A stretch of DNA of 64,000 bases, taken from the NCBI GenBank assembly GCA_037074705.1, contig CM073590.1, positions 236,208,101 to 236,272,100 on the forward strand. Reading direction: 5' to 3'. The DNA comes from Zhengitettix transpicula (Eukaryota > Arthropoda > Insecta > Orthoptera > Tetrigidae). The position numbers and the translations under genes are program-made. Every line of letters begins with the position of its first letter. The first letter of the stretch is position 1. Shown here one piece after another: positions 24,366 through 35,550 of this stretch. The notes under the pieces are model-generated. The model saw only the letters and a list, made by a program, of their open reading frames with translations. It searched no databases and was not told where the DNA came from.

Positions 24366-26170
24366 ACTTAAAATTGGCTGGTGTTTATTTATTTATAAGA
24401 ATATTGAAATTTTCTTAAAAGTCCGAACAAGTTATTATACTCAATTTTAAATCGAAATTTAATGCTGCGAGAAAAAACAAACACAAATTGGTAAAGAGGC
24501 GATATTATTTAACGCAAACAAATATTTGGGTTAGTTGAAAGTGTATCTAAAAATTTAAAACACATTTTAGGTTTTAGTATGAGAAGCATAGAAATGGTAT
24601 TGAATTAAATTGAGCAAAATAATAGAAATGGATAAACTAGCAAACTTTACTGAGGAATGCAATTAAATAAAATAAAAATGAGAACATATTCATAAAATAA
24701 AAAATATCAGGACGGATCGTTTTCGGAGCCTCTTCGAATGAAACTAAAAAAAAGGACAATTATGCATATAACTTAATTAATGAAATATCAATCTTGCTGG
24801 AGAAAAATTTAATTACATTGCGTTATTTAATTAAATATGTTATATTTAAAGTTTATTTAATTTTTTTACATTTGCAACCTGAAAAAGTTCCAAAAGTAAC
24901 GAACGTCGTCGCAATTTTTATTTTATTCATACGTAATCATTTTTCATTTTTTTAAAATATGTATTTTTTTCCCCGAAATATGTCTTTTTTATTCATTTAT
25001 ATTATTTTATTTTAATTTCATTTCTTTTATTTTTCATACCTTACATTAAATGTATTTATAATTTTTACCTACACTTTCAACCCAAATATTTGTATATGTT
25101 AAATCGTATCGCCTATTTTTTTACAAATGTGGTTTTTTTAAAATTTAGATTAATCATTGAGGAAAACAACTGGGACAGATTTTATGGACCTTCCGATATT
25201 CTACAATGCCAAATAAATTCCAACGCGCTGGAAAAAAACTGAGTTCAAAGAGTTCCGATTAAAGAAACGTAAGTTTGCTGGTATTGCAAAGATATTGGGT
25301 TGAAGGATTATAAAAACAATTTACAGTAATATTATTTGTGTATGAGAAAGCTTAAAAAGCTGTAATAAGACAAAAGTATCGTAGAGCAACGGAAATAAAT
25401 ATTTTCTTAAAATATATTTTATGAAAAATATGGCTACTTTATGTAAATTATTAAAACTATAAAAAAAATGGAAATTGAAAAATAGGTGACAGGAAAAGGT
25501 GCAAGTCATGGTAAACTTTCGACGGTTTTAAAAGTCTGTAGTCTCTTAAAGAACAACACATACACTTTCGCCATTTTGTGAATAAGGGTATATATATATA
25601 TATATATAGTCAGGGAATAATTTTTATCCATTAAATTGGATTCTCCGTGGAAAAATATGAATACTTTAGAGCTTCTGTAATTAAGTATGAAGAACGTCGC
25701 CGAGGTTTCCTCCGATTTTACCACAGTCAATACAAATCTGTGTTCCACCACTCTTGTGACATAAACCAACATCGTGTCTGAAGAATGCAAAGTGTGTTTT
25801 TATATTTTTCTTGTCCGTCTTATCTGAAGTGATGTTTGTTGGTTGCTGGCCACTTGACGTCGTGGCTCGATACGTCTGAAAGCCACCGGCCTCTTTTCAG
25901 ACCTCTGCTATGATTAATGACCAACCCAAATCTGCATACGAAGCGTCGTCCACCGACAATTAGCGGGGACTAAATCTACTTACCTCCTCCATCCATCTGC
26001 GCAGAAAATAGCTTCAGGTTAACAAATGTTGGAAACGCCACCGGCGGCCGCGGCGGTCGACAATGAATGTTAAATCCTCACACACTGAAGAAGTAGAGAA
26101 TAATATAATCTCTGCTGGACACTATAAAAAAATATTTGAAAACGATCCTGTAAACGTCTGGGTTTGGAAA
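24366..26170. other. No gene confirmed
   Basis: AT-rich to 25.8 kb. A hammerhead-like core lies at 24,879-24,910 (CTGAAAAAGTT...AACGAACGTCGTC). From 25,840 to 26,070 the sequence is CpG-rich, with a minus-strand GAG|GTAAGT donor at about 25,982. Confidence 0.45.
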
Positions 26171-26880
26171 TCTATATAATAAAATATGTCTTTTTTTACG
26201 TTAATCTCTATACATATTCAAACGCGTGGAATGATTGCAACAAAACTTGGTACAGATATTATTAAAAACACGGGAAACGGTACTTCAGGGGTGCGAAACC
26301 CCTACCATAAATGTGGAAAGAATTATAATTAAAAAATGTGATCAGTTTGAGTTAAATTACTGAGCGCCAAGAGACCGTGACGTCACGCGAGAGAGACAGC
26401 TACGTTACTACGCGACGAACAAAGGAAATAGTTCCTTTTTACGGTAATGAAATAAAGCAGAAATATTTTCATTTAATAAAAAGTATAATTTTATCCCCCG
26501 CAATACTCCATCGAATGATAATAAAAAACAGTACGAAATACTTTATGATCCTTGCGGAAAATGTAAGTTAATTTTCGTGCCATATTAGTGACTCCAATAT
26601 GGCGGCTTTTTGTTTACATTGTGAATCTAGCTAACAGTTTCATCAATTTAAATCTTTCGTAATGTCTGTAGACTGAAGGACAATTATATCCTGCTGTACT
26701 CAACGAGTATATTTAAGTAAAAATTCTAAGATATCTTTCTTCGGACTGATGGCACCGGAGATGGAATGTTGATGCATAGGATAGTAAAATCACTTCTTGA
26801 CTAAAGATGAATGTAGAATTAAATACTTTTCCGGGGTTTACATAAATAAGTACACGTGGCAACGCCGGGCACTCAGCTAT
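26171..26880 (+). mobile_element. Helitron-like non-autonomous element, complete
   Basis: It starts TCTATATAATAAAATATGTC directly after A, contains AACGCGTGGAATGATTGCAAC and CAAAACTTGGTACAGAT, and ends GGCAACGCCGGGC-ACTCAGCTAT followed by T. The 5' TC, the A/T insertion context and the 3' hairpin with a CTAG-like end fit Helitrons (CTAG has become CTAT). The 710-base length and lack of coding mark it as non-autonomous. Confidence 0.8.
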
Positions 26881-27065
26881 TTAATAATAAGAAAGATAGG
26901 CAATTACAGTCAAAACTCAAAAGCTAAAAGTTTTGTCAACTGAATAGTGCAGTTGTGTTGCTCTAGGCTGCTTTTAGTACGTGAAGGAAGCAACAAGTAT
27001 CCGAGAAACGTTGTTTGTTGTTTATATCATAACTTATTTAGTCTGTATTTGACTATCTTTCTTAT
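26881..27065 (+). repeat. Relic of the GTTGTGT foldback family
   Basis: AATAATAAGAAAGATAGGCAA, then GTGCAGTTGTGTTGCTCTAG, then a GTGAAGGAAGCAACAAG...GAGAAACGTTG block, ending near GTCTGTATTTGACTATC. The same order of blocks occurs at 27.7, 31.5, 35.4 and 61.5 kb. It begins immediately after the Helitron-like end. Confidence 0.7.
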
Positions 27066-27292
27066 TATTTTTATATAGAAAGAGACGAAGAAATGTTTTA
27101 AGTTGAATTCCATCAGGAAGTGAAATACTTTACGAACAGTCGACGTTGAATTTCCAGAATGACATAAAACATTTAGGAGTAAAAACATCTGAATTCGTAA
27201 CGGACATATTTTGAAGCATTCCCTACTTCATTTACTTAACGTATTTTTTTCCTGTAAAGGTATTTTTGCTGCAACATGAATTTCTACTTCTA

Positions 27293-27330
27293 CACCTGAA
27301 GCAAGCGATAAAGGTTACAGAAACGTTGTT
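27293..27330 (+). repeat. Short fragment of the GTTGTGT foldback family
   Basis: ACACCTGAAGCAAGCG...GGTTACAGAAACGTTG, the CTGAAG-hairpin-GAAACG core without the rest of the element. Confidence 0.55.
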
Positions 27331-27659
27331 TCCTTGTCCGTTTTCGGCTATATTAATCAATACTTTAATTACGTCTGGAATTATCGAATATATAATTTAA
27401 TTAATGTTAATTTTTTCAGAGAGTCGACATAATATTTTATAAAAGCACGGATATTATAAACAAAACGATACTTTATTTTAAATTGTACAGTATCGAGACA
27501 AAAATTTGTAACCAATGGAATTCTATAGCATTTTGTTGTCCAGTCAATAATTTAAATAACTTACAATACTTACAAATAGTAACAGGAAAAAAAATTACGT
27601 CTGATTGATAATTGATAAAAAGAAATGTAGCTAAATTAAGACCTTAGAACGGATAATAA

Positions 27660-27895
27660 AAATAACGCAGAACGTTGCTGGAAACCTTGTTCCTTTCTTC
27701 AGGTGCAGAAAAACGCGTAGAGAGACACAACTGCACTGGTCAGTTTAAAGAACTCAAAAGTGAAAAGTCTTGTCGACTGACTCGTGCAGTTGTGTCTCTC
27801 TCTCTCTATGCTCCTGCGCCTTTTCAGCACCTGAAGAAAGGAACAAGAAGCGTTGTATTTTGTCTGAATTTATCTAACTTTCTTATTATTAACTT
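27660..27895. repeat. Foldback element, GTTGTGT family
   Basis: The arms are inverted copies: GAACGTTGCTGGAAACC...CTTCAGGTGC on the left and GCACCTGAAGAAAGGAACAAG...CGTTG on the right, with AGAGACACAACTGCA and TGCAGTTGTGTCTCTC nested inside. The 112-codon frame that spans it (27675-28013) is an accident of the palindrome. Confidence 0.85.
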
Positions 27896-28234
27896 ACAAA
27901 TAGTATTCACTAATCATGAAAATAAATTAATCTTATTTACTATGAACGGAATGAAAGATACTAGGATTATTATTTACTATATAGCGGGAAAAGACGGAAT
28001 CGTTCTGTGTTAATACTTACGCAAGAGTTGTGTTCATCCATTCTTAATACCGTAGTTGAGACTGTGAAATGAGTCGTTCACATATTGTTTCAGAGAATGA
28101 AATTCAACATGACGACTTCCATTTGAACATCTAGTAGCGGAAATCCCTACGTCCTTCTTTGCCTTACTTTCCGACCAACCCTCACTGGAGACCTCGCGTA
28201 TTCTTCTAATGCAGGTCATCAAATATTTATTCAC

Positions 28235-28440
28235 TTAAAATTACATTTCCGCTTTCTCAAGGACTGAAATTTTCGTCTCTCTATGGAATGTGGAATATTA
28301 TATTTTCCATTCGTAAAGTGAGGAAACGGAATTTCCACATAATTTTTTTTTTTGGAAGCTGGACATAATTCGGGCAGGTGAGGACAGCAGCAGCAGTGAC
28401 TTTCTTTCAGCTTCGGTGGCCACTCCTCGAGTGTTGTTCT
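28235..28440. other. No gene seen
   Basis: Ordinary mixed sequence with a short CAG/CTG-rich patch at 28,385-28,400, downstream (minus-strand sense) of a splice-like site at 28,450. Confidence 0.4.
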
Positions 28441-28470
28441 GTTACTTACCTGAAACGAGAAAAAAACAAA
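28441..28470 (-). promoter_or_regulatory. Recursive-type splice site consensus
   Basis: Read on the minus strand, a tract TTTTGTTTTTTTCTCGTTT is followed by CAG|GTAAGT, with the junction between 28450 and 28449. A 3' splice site fused directly to a 5' splice site is the known signature of recursive (ratchet-point) splicing in very long insect introns. The alternative is a chance match or an ordinary exon edge. Confidence 0.4.
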
Positions 28471-28580
28471 ATATTAATTTCTAATGAAATAAAAAAGATA
28501 ATTAGTTTAATTAGCACACTTATAATAAATATATTGTTCATATGATCTTATAACTGTTTATATATGCTGTTAAATAAATA

Positions 28581-28765
28581 TCCCGGGAGAAAGTACCTCA
28601 TGTAAACAGCTGCAAATATCTGGGAATCCTTTTGAACTCAAATTGAAGGATGGGAAAGAACAAGTAGTTTCTGCAGTCTCGGAAAAGCGTGGCAATCCTT
28701 ACATTTCATATAAAAAAATGGGGAGCGTTTAGAACTATGGTTCGTCCGATACTCAAGCATGAGGA
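28581..28765 (+). pseudogene. Non-LTR retrotransposon reverse-transcriptase tail, broken
   Basis: The frame starting in TCCCGGGAGAAAG reads into CKYLGILLNSN (from 28611), the recognisable end-of-RT motif of many animal LINE ORF2 proteins (V.SCKYLGI.LNS). The family pattern then continues in different frames: KEQVVSAVS, GKAWQSLHFI, and TMVRPILKHE just before the end, so at least two frameshifts and stops are present. Homology stops at 28766, where the T-run of a PSR copy begins, and I do not see it resume after that copy. The PSR therefore inserted into, or beside, an already broken LINE. Confidence 0.7.
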
Positions 28766-29009
28766 TTTTTTTTTAGGGTAACAGACATTGGGCAACTCTC
28801 ATTTAATAGCATAGGAAGGGATTTGAAAGGGGGGATGCGGAAAGGTGGAGGAAGGTAGCCAAGGGTTAACTAGGGCCCCCGGGCTATGGTTTAAGGATCC
28901 TACCCGGTATTCGCCTAAAGAAATGCAGGGAAAACCCTAGAAAAACCTGCATCGGGTAGGTCGGGCATTGGGTACATGTCCCTCGCCCTTCCGATAGCGG
29001 GAGAGGAGG
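28766..29009 (-). repeat. PSR copy, 5'-truncated
   Basis: It opens with a T-run (complement of the A-tail) and AGGGTAACAG. It lacks about 20 bases of the conserved GCTACATGAGGGTAATCC segment and stops at GATAGCGGGAGAGGAG. The breakpoint is nearly the same as in the copies at 52.9 and 57.1 kb. Confidence 0.92.
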
Positions 29010-29829
29010 TAAAACTCGTGCAACATAAACGAAGACATGTTTCCTGATTTACATTTCTGTCTCCGAGTAATAATGAAATTAATATCCAAGTTCGTTGTAT
29101 CATGGTCCTTTAATATCATAGAATGTACGGCATAAAGAAGTTAAAATTTTAAGATTGTTGAAACACATATTACCAGAAATTTAATTTGTTTCAGGACTAT
29201 AAACAAGGGACGACAAGGAAATAATTCGGGGTGGGGAATAAAAATTTGTTGGGAAAGAAATGTTTCGACAGTCAGATTTTAACGAACATTTTTTTGACAT
29301 AACGGATTAAGGGAATCGTAAAAATGTGGTCTTACATTAGAGCGCGGAGTCATTACAATTGGAGGGGGAACACGCATTTAATCCAATTTACAGACTAAAT
29401 GAGTTCCAGGTACGGCTGCCTTTTCATAATTTCTGGTTGAAAGTTCTCTCCCAAAAAGCAAAGCATATGAAGGCGAAGGAGAGTTTGCTGTGCTACCAGT
29501 TTGTTCAGAACTCATAACATCCTGCCCCCATCCGTCGCCACTCTGTTGTCGGAATTTAGTTTGTCCCACTTTCTATGTATCGACAAACCCTAAGCGTCTT
29601 TTACCCTTCGTTACAGGCAAAAAAGCTTTTTTTATCAATTTTAAAATTTATCTTTGTAGGTGTAAAACCTGAATTGTTTACATGAAAATTTTATTTCAAG
29701 TTGGTGGCACACAAATTAAATTTAAAAGTATCTGTCAGCACAACAAAATAGCTAAGGACAATCTAGGAAAAAATTGACAGCAAAGAACAAGTGAATACTT
29801 TCAAACTCAGATGTATATATTGTAATATT
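29010..29829. other. No gene seen
   Basis: Mixed sequence with chance frames of about 60 codons on both strands at 29.4-29.67 kb; no family recognised. Confidence 0.45.
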
Positions 29830-30110
29830 AACATTCTAAATGATAATTAAAATAAGTTAATTTGCCCCATGTTGAGGTACCAAAGGTGAAAATTCAAAAT
29901 TAAATGAGATTTTATATAAACAAATTAAAAATTAAAATGATTGGATTTTAAATGAAGAAAAAAGAGTTTTAAATATACAACAAAGTTAATTTAATAATTT
30001 TCTTATATAAAATCTCATTTAACTTTTATTACTTTTGGCACTTCAACGTGTGGCTCAATAACTTATTTTAATTGTCATTTAAAATGTATTGGCGCCCAAC
30101 GTGGAGCACG
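29830..30110. repeat. Inverted repeat with PBS-like segments
   Basis: 29830-29925 and 30003-30090 are reverse complements of each other, including AAATGAGATTTTATATAA against TTATATAAAATCTCATTT and CCCCATGTTGAGGTACC against GGCACTTCAACGTGTGG. Next to it is TTGGCGCCCAACGTGGAGC (30089-30107), which resembles an LTR-retroelement primer-binding site. Confidence 0.75.
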
Positions 30111-30287
30111 TTTTAACTTAGATATCATTTTAATCATTTAATTGTATTCATTTCATTTTTGTAATAATTACAATAACGTAATTAAAATAAGCCTCATGTT
30201 GGAGCACAAATCTTATGTTTACGCCGCCGACAATGCAAGTCCCAAAATCTTGTTAATTAATTAATTACATGTTTCTTTATAATTACC

Positions 30288-30290
<3 letters not shown>

Positions 30291-30320
<30 letters not shown>
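30291..30320. repeat. (TA)n microsatellite
   Basis: Pure TA run; a second interrupted one lies at 30486-30519. Confidence 0.9.
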
Positions 30321-30322
<2 letters not shown>

Positions 30323-30571
30323 CAAACATTCATGGTCATAGATTAGATTATAGAAATGTATAAATATATTTTATTGTTAATTGATCCTGCTCATATTCAA
30401 ATTTTTCATGTGAAATTGTTAGTTGAGGGATTGATTACTATTCAGTCTGAGGTGATCCTGCCTGCATGTTGGACGAGTCCAAATATTATATATATATATA
30501 TATTGGTGTAATATATATATACCCTTTGCAGCATAGTGGTTTCATTTCCATAATGTTCGACAAGAAGCTCT

Positions 30572-30769
30572 CACTTTGCAAAGGCATATTATAGTCGGTA
30601 CCACGAAAATGTAATATCAAGGTCAAGTAACTAACTAACCGGTACCGCTCCTCGCCTCTCGTCCAGCTGTATTGCCAAATTGTGCATATTTGGCAACGTA
30701 GCCGGAATACTTCGTGACGTTGGTATTACATTTTCGTGGCGCAGACTATATTCATTGTAAAGTCCTTCA
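30572..30769. repeat. Inverted-repeat (foldback) element
   Basis: TATAGTCGGTACCACGAAAA (30590 on) continuing TGTAATATCAAGG pairs with an inverted GGTATTACATTTTCG...GCAGACTATA (30719-30750), about 29 of 32 positions. Weaker similarity extends outward through CTTTGCAA/TTGTAAAG. The spacer of about 96 bases is close to that of the unrelated foldback at 11.5 kb. A 74-codon minus frame overlaps it and is not convincing. Confidence 0.7.
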
Positions 30770-31124
30770 ATCGCTAGGTTCTTTGCACGAACTGGTTGAG
30801 TTCGTTTGAGTTTCCGTGAAATGGAGGGTAATTTTGGTAGGTTTAATAAACTCACAAGGTTCTTGGGGTTAAATCAAGCTGACCCTTTTCCCCTGGAAGA
30901 CTGAGGGGCTGAATGTCTGCGTGGTTCTGCAGAGTAAGGACATGAATAACTCACTTTGAAATATACCAATCATGTAATTATTTCGTTAGGTGTTTTTCCT
31001 ATTTTGAGCGTCACCACCGACAGATAGCCTAGTAAAATAATTTTTTTTTACTCCCATAATAAATATTTGACTTGAATAAGTTTCTGAATGTGGTTCTTAT
31101 TATTCAGAATAATATTTTATAATT

Positions 31125-31127
<3 letters not shown>

Positions 31128-31158
<31 letters not shown>
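31128..31158. repeat. (TA)n microsatellite
   Basis: TA run in AT-rich surroundings. Nothing else is seen from 30,770 to 31,450. Confidence 0.9.
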
Positions 31159-31161
<3 letters not shown>

Positions 31162-31449
31162 TCCATCATTATTTTGTGCATTCGGAAATATATTTAATAA
31201 TATATCTCCACTTTATATTTATAATTACAATTATTGTTTAAAATGCGCCACACGTGGAGATGTGGCAACCATTTTGCCGCGGACATCGGGTAGTTCAACT
31301 CATTGACTACAGTTTCCTCATTGACATGTGTTTTGTAGCTGAATATATGTAATTAATTAATACTAATATATAACAATTAATATTTTATGCCCCAGAATTT
31401 CAATAAAATAAACGTTACATTGATGTATAAATAAAATGAAAATAATTAA

Positions 31450-31680
31450 TAAGAAATACAGACAATTCAGTCAAAAACACTGATAATATAAATACCACAC
31501 AACGTTTCTGGGATCCTTGTGCTTTTCCTCAGGTGTGAATTGTGCAGTTGTGTCGCTCTAGGCTCTTCTTCACACCTGAGAAAAGCGACAAGGACCCCAG
31601 AAACGTTGTGTGGTATATATATCATAACTTTTCTGTCTGACTTGACTAAATTTCGTATTCATTGATATATAAATAATTTA
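31450..31680. repeat. Foldback element, GTTGTGT family, best-preserved copy
   Basis: Left arm ATACCACACAACGTTTC...CCTCAGGTGTGAA (31484-31541) and right arm TTCACACCTGAG...GAAACGTTGTGTGGTAT (31569-31622) are inverted around GTGCAGTTGTGTCGCTCTAG. Each arm has CACAC-CTGA...GAAACGTT-GTGTG, so CACAC and GTGTG can form the outer stem expected of a hammerhead-like fold. The outer flanks (AAGAAATACAGACAATTCAG and its complement-like CTGTCTGACTTGACTAAATT) are shared with the other copies. Confidence 0.85.
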
Positions 31681-31893
31681 ATTCAATTGGATCACACTAA
31701 ATCAATGAACCTTTTAAATTGAAAATATAACTCTTTAAGGACGAATACAAAAATTTATCGTCAAAAGAATAACATAAAAAATGTTAGACGTTGGCTCGAA
31801 CCTCTAAATTAAACTCTCGTAACTGTGTACTACAAAATAAAAGCGTGATGACGTCACAACAGACGTAATAAAAATAAGGTATTTTTAAATACA

Positions 31894-32242
31894 CAGTAAA
31901 ACCCCGGTTAACCGAACTAAAGGGGGTGAAGCAGTTTCGGTTTAACTATGAACATGTATTGCTACAGTATTTTGTATTGTAATTACAGTACTTTTATTAA
32001 AAGAGGTTTAAAGGGCAAACGAATTCAGTAATCTCTTTGTAGATTATACTTATGTTATTTAGTTAAGTTTGAATTATAATTTTTATGGTTTCATTTCTAG
32101 CTTTTGATTAATATTTTTAATAAACTCTGTTATTTTCCGAGCAGTACAATGTTATTCTTTTTTTGGAACTGCGAATTTTGGAGGTATTTCGGATAACCCG
32201 GGTTTCAGTTGGCCCGAGTTCGGTTAACCGGGGGTTGTACTG
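31894..32242. mobile_element. pogo/Tigger-type MITE
   Basis: The terminal inverted repeats are CAGTAAAACCCCGGTTAACC plus GAACT (31894-31918) and the complement of CAGTACAACCCCCGGTTAAC plus CGAACT (32217-32242). They start with CAGT and end with ACTG. The right side is followed by TA, and the left is preceded by CA, a one-base change from the expected TA duplication. The CAGT...CCGGTTAACCGAA terminus is typical of Tigger/pogo (Tc1-mariner superfamily) elements. At 349 bases with no transposase frame it is non-autonomous. Confidence 0.88.
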
Positions 32243-32590
32243 TATTTATTTCTTGCTAGTTCTGCAACACCACAGTTTGTTCTTGTGACAAATGAAGCGT
32301 GCGAATTCCTAATTGTATGATTATTATCACTGGTATTATTCTGATAGTGAAGCCAACAGTGTTTTGTTTGCGGTGGCGCCAAGGGAAGGATGCAACCCCT
32401 AATTTCGCATATTGAAGTGATTATATTACCCTGATAATTATTGACATGTCCCAGTGAATGGGTGAAGATAGTGGTGGGTGACACTGCGGTAAATTATTAC
32501 TAGGGAGAGTCTATTTATACTCCTTTGTGTTTAAAGTTGTCGGCTTATGCAACTCATTAACAAGGTTTTGCTCCGGAAGAACGTCCATCA
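32243..32590. other. No gene seen
   Basis: An 86-codon minus frame (32224-32484) starts inside the MITE terminus and is unrecognised. Confidence 0.45.
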
Positions 32591-33480
32591 TCAAATAAAA
32601 TAAAAATAATAAGAATGTTTGTTTGTGTGTACGTATGTTCCGCATAAAAGTCTACACCGGTGGGAAAAAGTTGACCAAATTTCGCTCACGTGTTCCTTTC
32701 GAGGCTGAAACAAACACTGTGGGAGTGGACGAGGTAGATATTTTCAAACATGCTAAAATGGAATATATTTTCGTCAAATAAATGAAATTCTGGGTCAATG
32801 AGACTGAGAGTGTTTCTTTTTTTTTTAATAATTTCAATCCGTTCCGGCATAGGAGGAAAGCACCCTTAGGGAGGGGTGTTTTATAAAAATGAAGCAAAAA
32901 CAATCGATATTGGAGGCGAATCCTGCGTTATGGATTTCGCTGAGTTTTATTATAATATTCAAATTGTCGGTGAATTTGTTCTTCTACGCCTATGGGAGGG
33001 TGTGGAAGGGGAAACACCGTGTATAAGTTCCGTGAAGCAAATTTTACAAAGTTTTGAAACGGTTTTGTACACGAAATTAGGGAAGGAAATTACCAGTGGG
33101 AAACAGCATCTAAAATATAATCCTAGTTTTTAAAATATATAAATTATTAATTAATTTTCGGACAAATATGAAGCTATTCTACGCCAAATTGAAGGATATT
33201 GTACAGATGCTTCTTCACCAGATTTTTTATGAATGGTGACGTCATGAAGAATATAAAATAATTAAAGACTATTTTTTTACGATTCAGTATAACACTTTTT
33301 TCATCGCAAATAAATTCCCTGTCACAATGAACTATGGTGAGGAAATCATTCCATTAAACTCAGCGACCCCTATAACCCCTGAAACGACACCGATCAAGGG
33401 TTTTTTTTGCTCGATTTTTTTTTTGTAAAATCCTTCCTCCACCACCTGTATGGGGGTGATTCCCTACTGATCATTGGCGC
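32591..33480 (+). mobile_element. Helitron-like element, 3' limit unclear
   Basis: It starts TCAAATAAAATAAAAATAAT after A, then TATGTTCCGCATAAAAGTC, CACCGGTGGGAAAAAG and CCAAATTTCGCTCACG, matching the leader of the copy at 36.66 kb. It continues with GAAGCAAAAACAATCG and GTTATGGATTTCGCTGAG, equivalent to the CGCTGAGTTTAATTGG block of other copies. I cannot see a clear CTAG end. Confidence 0.6.
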
Positions 33481-35424
33481 CTTAAAAATACTGAATTTTT
33501 TTTAAAAAATCATTTTTTTTGTTTGAATGTACCAAGGCTGATATCGGTGGTAATTTCTTAATTATTTACTCCCCATATCTTTTATCGTGAGCATGAAAAA
33601 TTGAAAATACTTCAAATATTTGTTGTTAATAATTTCTTCAATAAAATTATATGGTTTTAATACTATATAATATAATTATTCAGCACTAATTCAACGCCTT
33701 TATTAGTTGAAACATTATTGCCAGTCAAATTATTTATTTACACTTTTCAGTACTTTATCATGAAACTAGTGGTAAAGAGTAAATATATACTGTTTCATTG
33801 TCTTACTTGATGATCTAATAAGGGTATTAAATTAATATTTAACAATAGTGTAATATAATAGTCTACACGTGCCCTCTTATCATAACGTCTCTTCAGCATA
33901 GCGGACCTAAGAGGGCGCAGCTGCAAGAACGCTGATACAGTTAAGGACATCACTTTAGATATAGTGAGTAACGAAACACAACGACAACATAAATCTTCAC
34001 CCCTTCCGCCTAGGCAGCTGTGAAAACGCTGCGTCTAGAAGTCAGCATTTTAAGTGCCTTATGCAGAGATGCACACGGCAGCAGAAATCATTCCACCCTG
34101 TAAGAATTCTCATTGGAGACTTAAAATCATCAGGGAGGGGGAAAGGAGTCTTCGAATTGTTCAGAGCTTCTTGGGAACGACAGTCGTGATCCAACCTCCA
34201 GACGGGTTGATGGCTCCTGGTGCTATCCGCCAGTTTGTCTTACTTTATTTTATTTCTAACTATTAAATCTCTTTATTCTTCATCAACTCTTATTTGACTG
34301 AAGTGCATCAAAACACCAACCATCACGCCTAGGTTCAATTAGTTGAACCCGAACCCTCACGTTACCGACTTTCCTATTTCCTGTTCTTAATTCTTCCTTT
34401 ATCCTCTAGATCGGTAGCCAGGTGAGCTAACGGAGGTATAGCTCGGTTGGTGAACGATCTATCTGGACTTCCCATTTCCAACTGCTGGAATGTTACATGT
34501 TCACAGTGGTGGAGTGTTACATGATGGCAGTTTGGGATGTTACAATAGGATGGTCCAATTAGTTAGTTTCTCTGATGTGATTATGAATTTACTGTCTATG
34601 TTTACAAAAGTAATGGCCTGAGAAAATTTCTTTTATGTGACTGTTAATAAATATGCGGTTACATAATTAAAAAGAAAATTACTGAACCTAGTGAGTTGGT
34701 GGTTAATCAGTGTTGTGGGTAGGTTGGCGTGAGAGAGCAGCAACACGCACGCACTGGCGACAGAATGCGCTAAAGATGACCCAGAAATGGATCGTGGTCC
34801 CTGCTTGGCACAGGGCCACACATCTGCCAGACCCAATAAAACACACCTCCCACACGCCAACGCCGTTATTCTTTGCGATCCTCTCTCCGTCTTCATGTAC
34901 AAACCTGCACGCATAATAAGAGGGAAAGTTGAGCGCGCACGCAGAGTCTCTTCACGCCACGCCACGCCACAGCGACTTTCTCATCAGTTTTACAAAATTT
35001 TTGTTACGTCGCGGTATAACTTTAATTTTTTCTAGTCAGCACTTGCGTGGAGAGAGTCGTACAAGCGAGTTTTAAATAAGGACAAAAAAGTACTGCTAAT
35101 TCAATTCCCAAATGGGGATGACCTTTTGCGGTATTTACTGCCGTGTATTGCCGACTCTATAAAATGGTTATTATTTTGGGTATTTCCGTCGATCGTTATT
35201 CATTTTTACAGAACAAAGTGTTTCGAAAATATAAAAAAAATTAATTTAAATATACTTTTTAGTTCATTATTTGTTTTAATGTTGCTGCGAATTATTCTTC
35301 AATTTTTATAATAATAAACACTGAAATGAGGCAAAATTCTAAATGCTCAAAACATTATTTAAAATTATAAAAAATTTAAAAATTAAAAATAATATAATTG
35401 GCTTTTGAGTGTTGTTGTCAACTA
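33481..35424. other. No gene confirmed
   Basis: AT-rich to 33.9 kb. A less AT-rich stretch at 34.69-35.0 kb has overlapping frames on both strands (34633-34965 minus, 34710-34916 and 34787-35035 plus), none recognisable, and a short CGCCA tandem at about 34,957-34,970. Confidence 0.45.
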
Positions 35425-35550
35425 ACAAGGGCAGTTGTGTCACTCTAGGCTCTTCTTAGCACCTGACGAAAGGCACAAGGATCCAAGAAACGTTGTGTGG
35501 TATTTATATTATCCCTTTTTTTTGTCGGTATTGGCTATCTTTCTTATTCC
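35425..35550 (+). repeat. GTTGTGT foldback family, single arm
   Basis: GGCAGTTGTGTCACTCTAG, then GCACCTGACGAAAGGC, ATCCAAGAAACGTTGTGTGG and TATTTATATTATC, ending TTGGCTATCTTTCTTATT. It is one arm of the foldback without its inverted partner. Confidence 0.8.

Noticed and set aside
27675..28013. 112-codon plus-strand frame
   Set aside because: It spans a palindrome of the foldback family; no protein signature.
28840..28920. A tRNA-like A box (TAGCCAAGGG) and B box (GGTTTAAGGATCC) on the PSR antisense strand
   Set aside because: The B-box match needs an insertion, and the strand is opposite to the A-tail, so a pol III promoter here would not explain the copies.
30355..30515. 51-codon plus frame between two TA runs
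   Set aside because: Ends in translated TA repeat and resembles no family.
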